Assembly: GCA_014055525.1 (NCBI GenBank)
Contig: WIAH01000007.1
Location: forward strand, 1-64,000
Direction: 5' to 3'
Origin: Nitrospira sp. CR1.3
Lineage (GTDB): Bacteria > Nitrospirota > Nitrospiria > Nitrospirales > Nitrospiraceae
Length of the DNA: 64,000 bases
Part shown: positions 27,219 through 35,920 of the stretch, in pieces
How the letters are laid out: each line of letters starts with the position of its first letter
Position numbering within the stretch: position 1 is the first letter of the stretch
The notes under the pieces: model-generated
Seen by the model: only the letters and a program-made list of their open reading frames with translations
Told to the model about the DNA's origin: nothing
Database searches by the model: none
Position numbers and translations under genes: made by a program

Positions 27219-27419
27219 TCATCTGATTCGTTGCATGACCAAGGCCAGGCATCCCGCTAACAACCCGCCGCCGAAAATCGTGGTGCCGAACGAGAGGTAA
27301 GGACTCGACCCGCCTACCGGATGCGCCCCGTCGAACAGGTCCCGTACGCCTCCCTGCACCATGAGCACCGAGAGAGTGAGTAGCGCTCCGATGCCGAACC
27401 ACCAGGTGAAAGATCTCAC
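27219..27419 (-). CDS. Small two-helix membrane protein
   Basis: A 66-aa protein with two hydrophobic segments (TWWFGIGALLTLSVLMVQGG and FGGGLLAGCLALVMQ) joined by a polar loop. The GTG at 27419 is preferred because GAGGG lies 5 bases upstream; a TTG at 27431 is the alternative. No recognised family. Upstream of the zinc-ribbon gene by 24 bases. Confidence 0.5.
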   Translation of the reverse strand: MRSFTWWFGIGALLTLSVLMVQGGVRDLFDGAHPVGGSSPYLSFGTTIFGGGLLAGCLALVMQRIR

Positions 27420-27553
27420 CGCCGCCCTCAATCACGGAGCGCAATGCTCCAGAAACCCGCGCCTGTCGGCCACTCTAGCGGAGGGGTCCGAGACTGTCAA
27501 GCAGACGGCTGTTTCAATCGTTTTGAAGCCGCGCACTCTCGTCGGCCTCACCG

Positions 27554-28753
27554 TCACGGCGTGGCAGCCTTCAACGGCGGCGTCGCTTTCAGACCCCGAT
27601 GGAGGAAGACTGATACCGAGCCGTCCCCATTGTCGGCCGTGACCAGTCCAGGTTCCTCAGCCTCCTTGGTGGTCACTCGAAATGTCGCGACGGCAAAGGG
27701 ACCGGCTTTTGTCTTGTAGTTCTTCGGCGGATACTCAAAGGTGCCGTCCCCTCGTCCAAAAAGGATCGACAAGTCGTTGGATTGAAGATTGACGATGGCG
27801 ACGTCCGCACGGCGATCTCCGTTGAAATCGCGGGCCAGACCGAAGTTCGGACCGGCATCCGCCCCCGAGTCGCGGCCTGGCTGAAACGTGCCGTTGCCGT
27901 TTCCCAAAAATGTGGAGAAGCTGTCGCGCTCTCCGTTAATGACCAATAGATCGCGAACTCTATCGTTGTTGAAGTCGGCAAAGCTGACGCCCAACGGACG
28001 TTTACCCGAACGATAGTCGGTGGGGGTCCGAAACGTTCCGTCGCCGTTTCCGAGCCAGATGGATACGGCATTCGACATCGGCCCGCCGTTTGTGACGACC
28101 AGATCCACCGCTCCGTCCGCATTCAGATCTGACAGCGCGACGGAGGTAGGGGTATCGCCGTATTCATACTGCGCCCCGTGTCGGAACTCTCCATTTCCCA
28201 GCCCAATAAAGACTTTTACTTTGTCATTGCGGAGAGCAACGACCAAGTCGGCGACATGATCGCCGTTCAAATCGTCGCTCGCCAGTGCGATCGGCGTTCT
28301 GTGAACCGGATATTGGGGACCTTCATCGAATTTTCCGTCTGAACGCCCGAAGAGCACGGCAACTTGATCGCTTCCGGAACAGGCCAGCACGATGTCGGGA
28401 TACGAATCGGCATTGAACAGCCCGGTGGCCAACGATCGCGGTTCCTGGCAGACGTGCAATTGAATCTGGTCACGAAAGGTCCCGTCCCCGTTCCCGATCA
28501 GGATCGAGAGCGTATTGCTTGCGATGTTGGTCGTGATCAGATCGGTGAAGCCGTCCTGATTGGCATCGAACGGCGTAATGGTGGTGGGATTTCTTCCTAC
28601 CTTGTAGCTGGCAAAGTAGTAGAAAAGATCCGGCGGCACGTAGGGATCCTGCCTTGAACAACCCGCCGCGAGAACAACAAGGAAAAGCATAGAAGCAATC
28701 AGCGCCCAGCGACGTGTCGGACTCAACGATTTATGGCTTTGAAAATGAACCAT
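27554..28753 (-). CDS. FG-GAP/VCBS repeat lipoprotein
   Basis: A 399-aa exported protein. A signal peptide ends in the lipobox LAAGC, so it should be lipid-anchored. The rest is a run of seven or so blades with DxNxDGxxD-type calcium loops (DANQDGFTDL, DLNADGAVDL, DFNNDRVRDL, DFNGDRRADV) followed by GNGDGTF motifs, the pattern of FG-GAP integrin-like beta-propellers. It probably binds calcium and a surface ligand or polysaccharide. The ATG at 28753 is chosen because the lipobox is then at a normal distance; its 5' end faces the next gene. Confidence 0.8.
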   Translation of the reverse strand: MVHFQSHKSLSPTRRWALIASMLFLVVLAAGCSRQDPYVPPDLFYYFASYKVGRNPTTITPFDANQDGFTDLITTNIASNTLSILIGNGDGTFRDQIQLHVCQEPRSLATGLFNADSYPDIVLACSGSDQVAVLFGRSDGKFDEGPQYPVHRTPIALASDDLNGDHVADLVVALRNDKVKVFIGLGNGEFRHGAQYEYGDTPTSVALSDLNADGAVDLVVTNGGPMSNAVSIWLGNGDGTFRTPTDYRSGKRPLGVSFADFNNDRVRDLLVINGERDSFSTFLGNGNGTFQPGRDSGADAGPNFGLARDFNGDRRADVAIVNLQSNDLSILFGRGDGTFEYPPKNYKTKAGPFAVATFRVTTKEAEEPGLVTADNGDGSVSVFLHRGLKATPPLKAATP

Positions 28754-28768
28754 GAACTGGGTTAGACT
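28739..28768 (+). promoter_or_regulatory. Candidate promoter for the 28794 gene
   Basis: TTGAAA (28739-28744) and TAGACT (28763-28768) with an 18-base spacer. It overlaps the first codons of the divergent lipoprotein gene. Ends 25 bases before the ATG, which has GAAGGAGG just upstream. Confidence 0.4.
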
Positions 28769-28793
28769 GACGCACTTGTGAAGGAGGAACATC

Positions 28794-29114
28794 ATGAGCA
28801 AGACAGTGAAAGTTGACATCACCATGTACGGGATCGCGGAGGTCCTGCACTGGTGCCACGACCGGAACAAAGGCCGGATTACCGGCGTCGATACGGCCGG
28901 GTTCGAGAAGATGAAAGCCTTTTTAGCGGAAAAGCCTCAGTCCGGTGACTATTTCACGCTCGACCAGTTTTGGAAGAAAAAGGTCTCCCTCGAGCTGACC
29001 GAGGATGAAGTGGCCCTCATCGACCGCTGTTTGTACGACATTCCGAATTTCGATAACGAGCCGCTCCCCCAGATCCGTCACAAGTTTTGGCCGAAACAGA
29101 CTGCCGCCACCTGA
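28794..29114 (+). CDS. Small hypothetical protein
   Basis: A 106-aa soluble protein with a strong ribosome site (AAGGAGGAAC). It has a mixed fold with no motif I recognise; aromatic-rich segments (LHWCHDRN, FTLDQFWKKK) may form a binding surface. Single gene, flanked by a hairpin that could end both it and the convergent PCP_red gene. Function unknown. Confidence 0.6.
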   Translation: MSKTVKVDITMYGIAEVLHWCHDRNKGRITGVDTAGFEKMKAFLAEKPQSGDYFTLDQFWKKKVSLELTEDEVALIDRCLYDIPNFDNEPLPQIRHKFWPKQTAAT

Positions 29115-29172
29115 CCTTGTGAGGCCTCGAGAACGGCTCCACACGATGCTCCTCGCGATCGGCGAGCAAAGC

Positions 29173-29191
29173 CGCGTCCTTCGAGGACGCG
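29173..29191. terminator. Hairpin between convergent genes
   Basis: CGCGTCCT and AGGACGCG (29173-29191) form an 8-base stem with a 3-base loop immediately past the stop of the PCP_red gene and about 60 bases after the 28794 gene. No T tract, so termination is only suggested. Confidence 0.35.
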
Positions 29192-29195
29192 CGCG

Positions 29196-30197
29196 TTAGA
29201 GCGTCCCCTCTCCTTTGAGATAGCGACGGAAGCGATCCATCAATTCGGCTCCGAGCGTTCCCCCCTCCGGCTTTTTGGTTTCCGGATCGGCGAAATGCCC
29301 TCGGATTTCCTTGAGTCGCATCTCTGCTTGCTCGTTCCCCTTCAGCCGTTTGGTCTTCTCAAGCGCCGTATCGAACGCATCAAAAGTCAGCTCGTTGTAT
29401 CCGAACGAGCGGATTCGTTTGACCGCTTTCATCATCGCTTGATTGCGAAACGTGGTCAGATGATCGGAGTCGATCTCGTTAAGCCCCAATTTCCTGGCCC
29501 GCCGCTCGGCGGCCTTTCGAATACCGCTCCGGACGAAATCCGGTGACGTCTGCAGCCGCTTCCATGCTTCATCCGTCCAGGAGACCCGTTCTTGAGGCGC
29601 TTCCCATAGTTGCTGCAGGATCTCTTCTGTGATCTGCGTGATGTCCCTCTCCCGCGCCAAGTCTTCGGTGTCGCGCTTCAGCATATCGGTCACGAACTCG
29701 ACGGCGATCGGCGGCGACTGCTTCAATTTCTCGTGAAGTCTCGCTAACGCCCCGTCCGTCCACGGGAGGGGAGTCGCGTCGGCCTCGCGGGTCTCTCCCA
29801 TGGCTTCGACTTTTTCGAAGAGATCGATATTGACCTCCAGGTGGCCGCCTTCCTTGGCCACTTCTTCCGCAATTTGCTTGATCATGCCGCGCATGAATTC
29901 CGGAACGGCACTCAACCGTTCCTTCGCGGCGGCGGTCCAGGCAAGACGGCCTTGCGCCAGGGCTTCCGCGGCTTCTACCATCCCGGATTCTCCGCCCATA
30001 CCGCCCATCATCTGGCTCTTGAACCGATCGAGTATGGTCTCGGTGATTTCCGCATACCCGAGTTCGCGGGCCTTTTTTTCCGCAAGTCGACGGACCATCC
30101 CGCGAAGAAACATCGGCGCACGTTCCATGCGTTTCAACGCGCCTTCGGTCCAGCGGACTTCGGCCGCCACCGCATCGTCGGCATCTGGTGCGTTCAT
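29196..30197 (-). CDS. Protein of four PCP_red-like repeats
   Basis: A 333-aa protein made of four repeats of a 45-50 residue helical unit that begins W-T/D-E-x-A and has RxPxFxRxxV/I in the middle: about residues 11-60 (WTEGALKRMERAP), 78-125 (WTAAAKERLSAVPEF), 145-200 (WTDGALARL) and 210-275 (WTDEAWKRLQTSPDF). The unit is the PCP_red domain known as the C-terminal part of light-independent protochlorophyllide reductase subunit B. There is no nitrogenase-like catalytic part and no Fe-S cysteine. It follows ihfB by 8 bases at the end of the long aro-rpsA operon. The role is unknown; a scaffold or small-ligand binding protein is possible. Confidence 0.75.
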   Translation of the reverse strand: MNAPDADDAVAAEVRWTEGALKRMERAPMFLRGMVRRLAEKKARELGYAEITETILDRFKSQMMGGMGGESGMVEAAEALAQGRLAWTAAAKERLSAVPEFMRGMIKQIAEEVAKEGGHLEVNIDLFEKVEAMGETREADATPLPWTDGALARLHEKLKQSPPIAVEFVTDMLKRDTEDLARERDITQITEEILQQLWEAPQERVSWTDEAWKRLQTSPDFVRSGIRKAAERRARKLGLNEIDSDHLTTFRNQAMMKAVKRIRSFGYNELTFDAFDTALEKTKRLKGNEQAEMRLKEIRGHFADPETKKPEGGTLGAELMDRFRRYLKGEGTL

Positions 30198-30205
30198 GGT
30201 AATCC

Positions 30206-30484
30206 TTACTGATTCAATAGTTCTTTCAGTTCCTTGCCCGCTTTGAAAAAGGGAACCTTCTTGGCGGGCACGGCGACGGTCGCCCCGGTCTTCGGGTTGC
30301 GGCCCTCCTTCATCCGGCGGGCCCTGAGCCGGAAGCTGCCGAACCCCCGAATCTCTGTCTTGTCTCCGTTTTTCAGGGAATCTCTTACGCAGTCGAAGAT
30401 CGTGTTGACGACGATTTCGGCCTGGCGTTTCGTCAAGGTCGTGACCTGCTCGGAGACACGCTCGATGATCTGGGCCTTGGTCAT
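30206..30484 (-). CDS. ihfB: Integration host factor/HU family DNA-binding protein
   Basis: A 92-aa bacterial histone-like protein. IEIRGFGSF-type core (TEIRGFGSFRLRARRMKEGR) leads to the DNA-inserting arm GRNPKTGATVAVPAKKVPFF with the conserved proline. Position after rpsA (with sppA between) matches the conserved cmk-rpsA-ihfB order, so the IHF-beta assignment is favoured over HU. Confidence 0.85.
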   Translation of the reverse strand: MTKAQIIERVSEQVTTLTKRQAEIVVNTIFDCVRDSLKNGDKTEIRGFGSFRLRARRMKEGRNPKTGATVAVPAKKVPFFKAGKELKELLNQ

Positions 30485-30534
30485 ATCCGACTCCCCTTTC
30501 GTTCGATACGCCGATGCGCGTCGCGTCGGCTGCG

Positions 30535-31431
30535 TTAAAACGCCATGAGATATTTGAGGCTGACGCCGGAATAGAAATCCAGTTTCGGAAGCAGGGCCGA
30601 CAACCGGGATTCGATCAACTCTCTGATGGAAAATCGCCGGCGCGGTTCGACCACTTTCGGTTCTCCCTCAATACCGGCCAGGTCGGCAGCCAGTTGGATG
30701 GCGTCCTCCAGATTCCCCAGCTCATCGACGAGCTTGGCGTCCTTGGCTTGCCGCCCTGTGAAGATCCTCCCGTCGGCGAGCGCCTGAACCGCGGACACCT
30801 CCATCGCGCGCCCCTCGGCCACCGCATCGATGAACTGTTTATGCACGTCGTCCATTACCGACTGAAGAAGCGCGTGCTCTTCGTCACTCATCTTTCGGAG
30901 CGGCGAGCCCACGTCCTTGAACTTCCCGCTCTTGACGACGATGCCCTCGACCCCGATCTTCTTGAGCAATCCCTCGACGTTTGCGGTTTCCATGATGACG
31001 CCGATGCTGCCGGTCAATGTTCCGGGATTCGCCATGATCCGGTCTGTCGCGGCGGCGATATAGTACCCGCCGGACGCGGCGACGGTCCCCATCGAAGCGA
31101 TCACCGCCTTGCTGTTCTTGTTCCGAACGCGCTGCACCGCATCGTAGATCTCTTGCGAAGGCACCACGCCGCCGCCGGGACTGTCGATCCGCAACACGAT
31201 AGCCTTGATCGACGGATTGTCGCCAAAACGCTTGAGCTCCGTGACCGTCGATTGCGAGTCGAGAATGACCCCTTCGACTCGAACGAGTGCGATGCGATCT
31301 TCCGTCGAGAGGTCAAGATCGGGGAAAAACACGTTGACGAAGAGTACCACTCCCGCTACGGCCATGAGCGCCCAGAAGATCCTGCGCTTCAAGGGCCATT
31401 TCCCTTGCTTGTTGGTTGTGTCGTCATCCAT
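30535..31431 (-). CDS. sppA: Signal peptide peptidase, short form
   Basis: A 298-aa inner-membrane protease that degrades signal peptides after release. One N-terminal membrane helix (IFWALMAVAGVVLFVNVFF) precedes an S49 peptidase domain. The nucleophilic serine is in VAASGGYYIAA and the general-base lysine in SGKFKDVGSP. The short form resembles archaeal and Bacillus SppA rather than the double-domain E. coli enzyme. Start at ATG 31431; a GTG at 31473 in frame is possible. Inserted between rpsA and ihfB. Confidence 0.85.
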   Translation of the reverse strand: MDDDTTNKQGKWPLKRRIFWALMAVAGVVLFVNVFFPDLDLSTEDRIALVRVEGVILDSQSTVTELKRFGDNPSIKAIVLRIDSPGGGVVPSQEIYDAVQRVRNKNSKAVIASMGTVAASGGYYIAAATDRIMANPGTLTGSIGVIMETANVEGLLKKIGVEGIVVKSGKFKDVGSPLRKMSDEEHALLQSVMDDVHKQFIDAVAEGRAMEVSAVQALADGRIFTGRQAKDAKLVDELGNLEDAIQLAADLAGIEGEPKVVEPRRRFSIRELIESRLSALLPKLDFYSGVSLKYLMAF

Positions 31432-31488
31432 GGCTTCACTCACCGGCGGTGCCGGAGCCGCAGCCCTCGGCACCGCACCGATCGTGGA

Positions 31489-33204
31489 TTACTTGTCGTC
31501 ATCCGAGACGCCGCGTTTTCGGCTTTGCTTCGCCGCGCGCCCGAGGCTCTGATCGGGCGCTCCCTGTGCCGCATGGAATTCGTCCACGTGGCGCCGTTCT
31601 GAATCCAGCTGATGATCCCGGAGACTGAGGGCGATCTTGCGCTCCTCCCGATCCACTTTAATGATCTTGGCCGTGACGTCGTCTTGGAGCTTGAACTTTT
31701 CCTCGAGTTTCGCGGTTTGATCCAGTCCGGCTTCGCTGATGTGGATCAACCCTTCGACCCCGCCATCCAGTTCGACGAAGATGCCGAAGTCGGCCACCTT
31801 GCTGACCTTGCCGCTTGTCGAATCCCCCACCCGATAGCGTCCTGGGATTTCATCATCCCAGGGATCACGACTCAGCTGTTTGTACCCGAGCGATAGTCGC
31901 TCCTTCTCCTTGTCGATTCGCAGCACGACTGCCTCGACTTTCTGACCCTTCTTGAACAGCTCCGATGGATGCTTGATGTGTCTGGTCCAGGACATGTCTG
32001 AAATATGGATCAACCCGTCGATGCCCTCATCCAAGCCGATGAATGCCCCGAAGTCGGTGAGGCTCTTCACCTTGCCTTCGATGCGAGTTCCGATCGGATA
32101 CTTGCCTTCCACCATGTCCCAGGGATTCGGCGCTGTTTGCTTCATGCCGAGTGAAATTTTCCGGCTGGCCGGATCCACATTCAAGACCGCGGCCTCCACC
32201 TGGTCGCCGATCGCCACCACGCGTGATGGATGGCGCACTTCGTGGGTCCAGGACATTTCGGAGACGTGGACCAAGCCTTCGACACCGGGCTCGAGTTCCA
32301 CAAACGCGCCGTAATCGGTCAAACTCACCACCTTGCCGCGTACGCGAGTTCCGATCGGATACTTGCCGGCCACGTTCGTCCAAGGATCGGCAGATTTTTG
32401 CTTCAGGCCGAGAGAAATTCGACCGGTCTCCCGATCATACTTGAGCACGCTCACCTCGACTCGATCGCCGACGTTGAACATTTCCGAGGGGTGTCCCACG
32501 CGTCCCCAGGACATATCCGTGATATGCAGGAGGCCGTCGATCCCGCCCAGATCGATGAAAGCTCCGTAGTCTGTAATGTTCTTGACCATGCCCTGGATCA
32601 GCTGTCCTTCCTTGAGCGTCGCCAGCGTCGTCTGTCGCTTCTTGTCCCTTGTTTCCTCCAGGAGCACCCGTCGGGACACCACGACATTGCCGCGACGATG
32701 GTTGATCTTGATGATCTTCATCGGAAACGTGCGGCCGACCAGCCCGTCGAGATCCCGTACCGGATGCAGGTCGATCTGGGACCCGGGCAGAAACGCCTTT
32801 ACGCCGATATCCACCATCATGCCGCCCTTGATTCGCGAGACGACTTTGCCGTCGATGCTCTTTTCCTCCTTGTACAGCTTCTCCAATTCCTCCCAAATCT
32901 TCATCTTGTCGGCTTTTTCTTTGGAAAGGATGAGATTGCCGTCCGCGTCTTCGCACTCCTCGATATAGACCTGCAGGCGATCGCCGATTTTGATCTGTTG
33001 GAGTTCCTCAGCGGCGAACTGATCGCTCGGGATCATGCCTTCGGACTTGTATCCGATGTCGACCACGACCTTGTCCTTGGTCAAGGCCACGACACGCCCC
33101 TCCGTGATGGTGCCCTCTTCGAGGTTCTTGAAAGTTTCCTCGTACAGCGCCGCCAAGGCGTTGCGGTCCAATTGCTGATCGCTCGATTTCGAAACCGTAC
33201 TCAT
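31489..33204 (-). CDS. rpsA: 30S ribosomal protein S1
   Basis: A 571-aa protein with six S1 RNA-binding domains. It delivers structured or weak-SD messages to the 30S subunit. The first domain begins at EGRVVALTKDKVVVDIG, and later repeats show the DYGAFIDL/DYGAFVEL/DFGAFIGL/DFGIFVEL signature with GLxHISDMSW. Length is normal for the six-domain form. Same strand as plsC upstream (57-base gap) and sppA downstream (15-base gap from its GTG start). Confidence 0.95.
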   Translation of the reverse strand: MSTVSKSSDQQLDRNALAALYEETFKNLEEGTITEGRVVALTKDKVVVDIGYKSEGMIPSDQFAAEELQQIKIGDRLQVYIEECEDADGNLILSKEKADKMKIWEELEKLYKEEKSIDGKVVSRIKGGMMVDIGVKAFLPGSQIDLHPVRDLDGLVGRTFPMKIIKINHRRGNVVVSRRVLLEETRDKKRQTTLATLKEGQLIQGMVKNITDYGAFIDLGGIDGLLHITDMSWGRVGHPSEMFNVGDRVEVSVLKYDRETGRISLGLKQKSADPWTNVAGKYPIGTRVRGKVVSLTDYGAFVELEPGVEGLVHVSEMSWTHEVRHPSRVVAIGDQVEAAVLNVDPASRKISLGMKQTAPNPWDMVEGKYPIGTRIEGKVKSLTDFGAFIGLDEGIDGLIHISDMSWTRHIKHPSELFKKGQKVEAVVLRIDKEKERLSLGYKQLSRDPWDDEIPGRYRVGDSTSGKVSKVADFGIFVELDGGVEGLIHISEAGLDQTAKLEEKFKLQDDVTAKIIKVDREERKIALSLRDHQLDSERRHVDEFHAAQGAPDQSLGRAAKQSRKRGVSDDDK

Positions 33205-33261
33205 GGGTCCATCCTACTCTTCCGACAACTGTCGGGTGCTGATTATGAATAGCACCGGAAC

Positions 33262-33915
33262 CTACTCAGCGTTGCAGGCCCCGGCCTGTTCGGGATGGTT
33301 CGGAGGCTCCACCTGTCCGAGTGCAGCGATCCGCTCCATCACCGTTCGACTCACGTCCTGATAAAACCTCTTCGTCTCTCCGTTCTCAACCGGAGCGGCG
33401 AACCGAAGCGCGTCTCCGAAGAACACCGTCACCGGGTGGAAGTGCGGCCGCTTGGCTCCGGCCGGCAACACTTCGTAGGTGCCCTTCAGGTAGGCCGGAA
33501 TCACCGGGCATCCGGTTTGCGCGACAAGCATGCCCAAACCTCGCTTTGCCTCCTGAAGCCGGCCGTCGAGAGTTCGCGTACCCTCGGGAAAAATCACCAC
33601 GACCTTCCCTCGTTTGATGAGATCGACAGCCTTGTCGAAGGCCTGGCGATCCAGCCGGCCGAGTCTCAACGGAATCCACCCGAGCCACTGCAGAATGCCC
33701 TTCAAGCCCGGCACGAACAGGTCGCTCCGCCCCAAATACCAAGCCCGCCGCGGCATCCCGCAGCCTAGCAGCGGGATATCAAAATAGCTCGCATGATTGG
33801 CTGCGATCAATACGCCGCCTGATCGTGGCACCCTCCCGACGACCCGATACCGGAAGCACATCCGGGCGACAACACGAGCCAGTACCCAGAGCAGCGAGTA
33901 CACAACCGAACTCAC
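33262..33915 (-). CDS. plsC: 1-acyl-sn-glycerol-3-phosphate acyltransferase
   Basis: A 217-aa membrane-associated enzyme adding the second acyl chain to lysophosphatidate in phospholipid synthesis. The catalytic NHASYFD (HX4D) is at about 40, the second motif is LGRSD, and FPEGTRT is the glycerol-phosphate binding site. Its ATG overlaps the cmk stop by 4 bases. Between cmk and rpsA, an arrangement also seen in many bacteria. Confidence 0.9.
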   Translation of the reverse strand: MSSVVYSLLWVLARVVARMCFRYRVVGRVPRSGGVLIAANHASYFDIPLLGCGMPRRAWYLGRSDLFVPGLKGILQWLGWIPLRLGRLDRQAFDKAVDLIKRGKVVVIFPEGTRTLDGRLQEAKRGLGMLVAQTGCPVIPAYLKGTYEVLPAGAKRPHFHPVTVFFGDALRFAAPVENGETKRFYQDVSRTVMERIAALGQVEPPNHPEQAGACNAE

Positions 33916-34580
33916 AACTTCGCCGCAACCACAGCTATCATCCGATCGACCACCTCTGCCGCCGAAAGCCTAGAGGTGTCGATATGGTGCGCGTCCTCCG
34001 CCGGAGCAAGCGGCGCGACAGCACGGGAACGGTCTCTGCTGTCGCGTCCGGCCATTTCAGCGGTGGTCTGCTCGATCGCGTGGGAATGGCCCGCAGCTAC
34101 AAGTTCCCGATGCCGACGCTCGGCCCGAACCGTGGCATCCGCCTCGAGAAAGAACTTCACCTCTGCCGCGGGAAACACCTTGGTCCCGATGTCCCGGCCT
34201 TCGGCCACGACCGATCCTTTCTGTCCGATCTGCCTCTGCACTGGCAGCAACCATGCCCTCACCGCAGGTACGGCCGACACGACGGACGCTGCGGCGGAAA
34301 CGGCCGGAGTCCGCAGTTCGTCGGTGATATCCTTCCCGTTCAGCCGAACCGCCACCGCTTCGTTCTTAAACTCCATCTGCAACGACAGCTTAGGCAACAA
34401 CCCAGCCACCGCTGACGCATCCGACGAATCGAGACCGTTGTGTAACACGGCCCAGGCGACGGCCCGATAGAGCGCGCCGGTGTCGAGATACAAATACTTC
34501 AGCCTGGAAGCCAAAAGTTTGGCCACCGTGCTTTTCCCGACTCCCGCGGGTCCGTCAATGGCGACGATCATGCCGGACAA
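33912..34580 (-). CDS. cmk: Cytidylate kinase
   Basis: A 222-aa kinase converting CMP and dCMP to diphosphates. The P-loop GPAGVGKST is near residue 11. The LYLDTGALYRAVAWA segment binds CMP, and GRDIGTKVFP is the family motif. Sits between aroA (9 bases) and plsC (4-base overlap), the conserved aroA-cmk-rpsA cluster. Confidence 0.95.
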   Translation of the reverse strand: MSGMIVAIDGPAGVGKSTVAKLLASRLKYLYLDTGALYRAVAWAVLHNGLDSSDASAVAGLLPKLSLQMEFKNEAVAVRLNGKDITDELRTPAVSAAASVVSAVPAVRAWLLPVQRQIGQKGSVVAEGRDIGTKVFPAAEVKFFLEADATVRAERRHRELVAAGHSHAIEQTTAEMAGRDSRDRSRAVAPLAPAEDAHHIDTSRLSAAEVVDRMIAVVAAKL

Positions 34581-34589
34581 TTCCTTTCG

Positions 34590-35918
34590 TCAGTCTGACT
34601 GACTTCCTGCTAACAATTCCAACAACTTCCCATTGAAATCAGGAAATGAGGTTTCGATACAGTCCGTTCCATCGATCTCCGTTCCGCTCGTGGCAGTCAG
34701 ACCGGCGATCGCAACGGACATCGCGACACGGTGGTCTCCGTGACTCTGCGCGCGCGTGGCGGTCAATCGCCCGTTTTCTCGCGCCCGGCCAAGACCCGCT
34801 ATCAGCAATCCGTCTGGTTTCTCCGTGATCTTCGCACCCATCTTCCGGAGTTCGACTGCCATGGTGGTAATGCGGTCGCTCTCCTTCACGCGCAATTCTT
34901 CAGCTCCGGAAATGACAGTTTCGCCCTCCGCCACCGCAGCCGCGACACACAGCACCGGAAACTCATCGATCGTTTGAGGAATCAATTCCGGCCCGATCGT
35001 CACGCCATGCAGCGGAGCCGACTTCACCCTGATGTCCGCAACCGGTTCACCGGCTTCGTCCCGCCGATGAAGCAATTGAATGTCCGCTCCCATGCGCGTC
35101 AGAATTTCCAAAATTCCGGTCCTGGTCGGATTCACGCCAACTCCTGTGACTGTGATATCCGATCCCGGAACAATGCTCGAGCCCACGATGAAAAATGCGG
35201 CGGCGGACAGATCTCCCGGCACTGTGAAGGCCGGCGTTGCGGTCCATCCAACCGATGGCCGCCCTTCCATCAAAAGCGTCGTGCCCTCCCGCTTGAGGGG
35301 AAGTCCGTAAAATTGGAACAACCGCTCTGTATGATCGCGCGAGAGTCTCGGTTCGGTAAGGCTGGTTGTGCCCTGTGCAAAAAGGGCCGCGAACAACAGT
35401 GATGATTTAATCTGGGCGCTGGCCACGGGAGAGGAGTAGGTAATAGCTCGCAGTGTGCCGCCCGTGACGGCCAACGGAGCCAGCTCGCCCCCTTTACGGC
35501 CGGCAATCGTCGCGCCCATTTCACGCAAGGGCTTCACGATCCGCCCCATCGGACGTCGGCGAATCGAGGCATCCCCCGTCAGCACGGCAAAGAAATCTTG
35601 CCCGGCCAAAAGGCCGGTCAAGAGACGAATGCCCGTGCCGGAGTTTCCACAGTCCACGATGCCCGCCGGTTCAGCCAGTCCCCAGATTCCCTTGCCGTGG
35701 ACGCGCAGCGAATCCCTCGCTTCATCGATCTTCACACCGAGCGCTTGAAGCGCCCGCATCGTATTGAGGCAGTCTTCGCCGCGACAATAGTCCTTGATGG
35801 TACCTGTCCCCTCCGCGAGCGCCGTCAGAATGATGGCGCGATGGGTGATCGACTTGTCGCCGGGGACAGTCATTGTCCCCCGCAGCGGTCCTCCCGGATT
35901 GATCGCTAACGTTGCCAT
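34590..35918 (-). CDS. aroA: 3-phosphoshikimate 1-carboxyvinyltransferase (EPSP synthase)
   Basis: A 442-aa enzyme adding the enolpyruvyl group of PEP to shikimate 3-phosphate. The first signature is PGDKSITHRAI, the second NSGTGIRLLTGLLAG, and RRRPMGRIV and ESDRITTMAVELRKMGA follow. LTGLLAG with the alanine in place of the usual glycine of LLAG-P is typical of glyphosate-tolerant class II enzymes; this is only suggestive. Upstream tyrA ends 2 bases away, so the reading is coupled. Confidence 0.95.
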   Translation of the reverse strand: MATLAINPGGPLRGTMTVPGDKSITHRAIILTALAEGTGTIKDYCRGEDCLNTMRALQALGVKIDEARDSLRVHGKGIWGLAEPAGIVDCGNSGTGIRLLTGLLAGQDFFAVLTGDASIRRRPMGRIVKPLREMGATIAGRKGGELAPLAVTGGTLRAITYSSPVASAQIKSSLLFAALFAQGTTSLTEPRLSRDHTERLFQFYGLPLKREGTTLLMEGRPSVGWTATPAFTVPGDLSAAAFFIVGSSIVPGSDITVTGVGVNPTRTGILEILTRMGADIQLLHRRDEAGEPVADIRVKSAPLHGVTIGPELIPQTIDEFPVLCVAAAVAEGETVISGAEELRVKESDRITTMAVELRKMGAKITEKPDGLLIAGLGRARENGRLTATRAQSHGDHRVAMSVAIAGLTATSGTEIDGTDCIETSFPDFNGKLLELLAGSQSD

Positions 35919-35920
35919 AG

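Noticed and set aside
30514..33252. Long plus-strand open frames opposite sppA and rpsA (30514-31602 and 32230-33252)
   Set aside because: They lie antisense to well-identified genes, their codons mirror the third-position bias of those genes and their translations show no domains.
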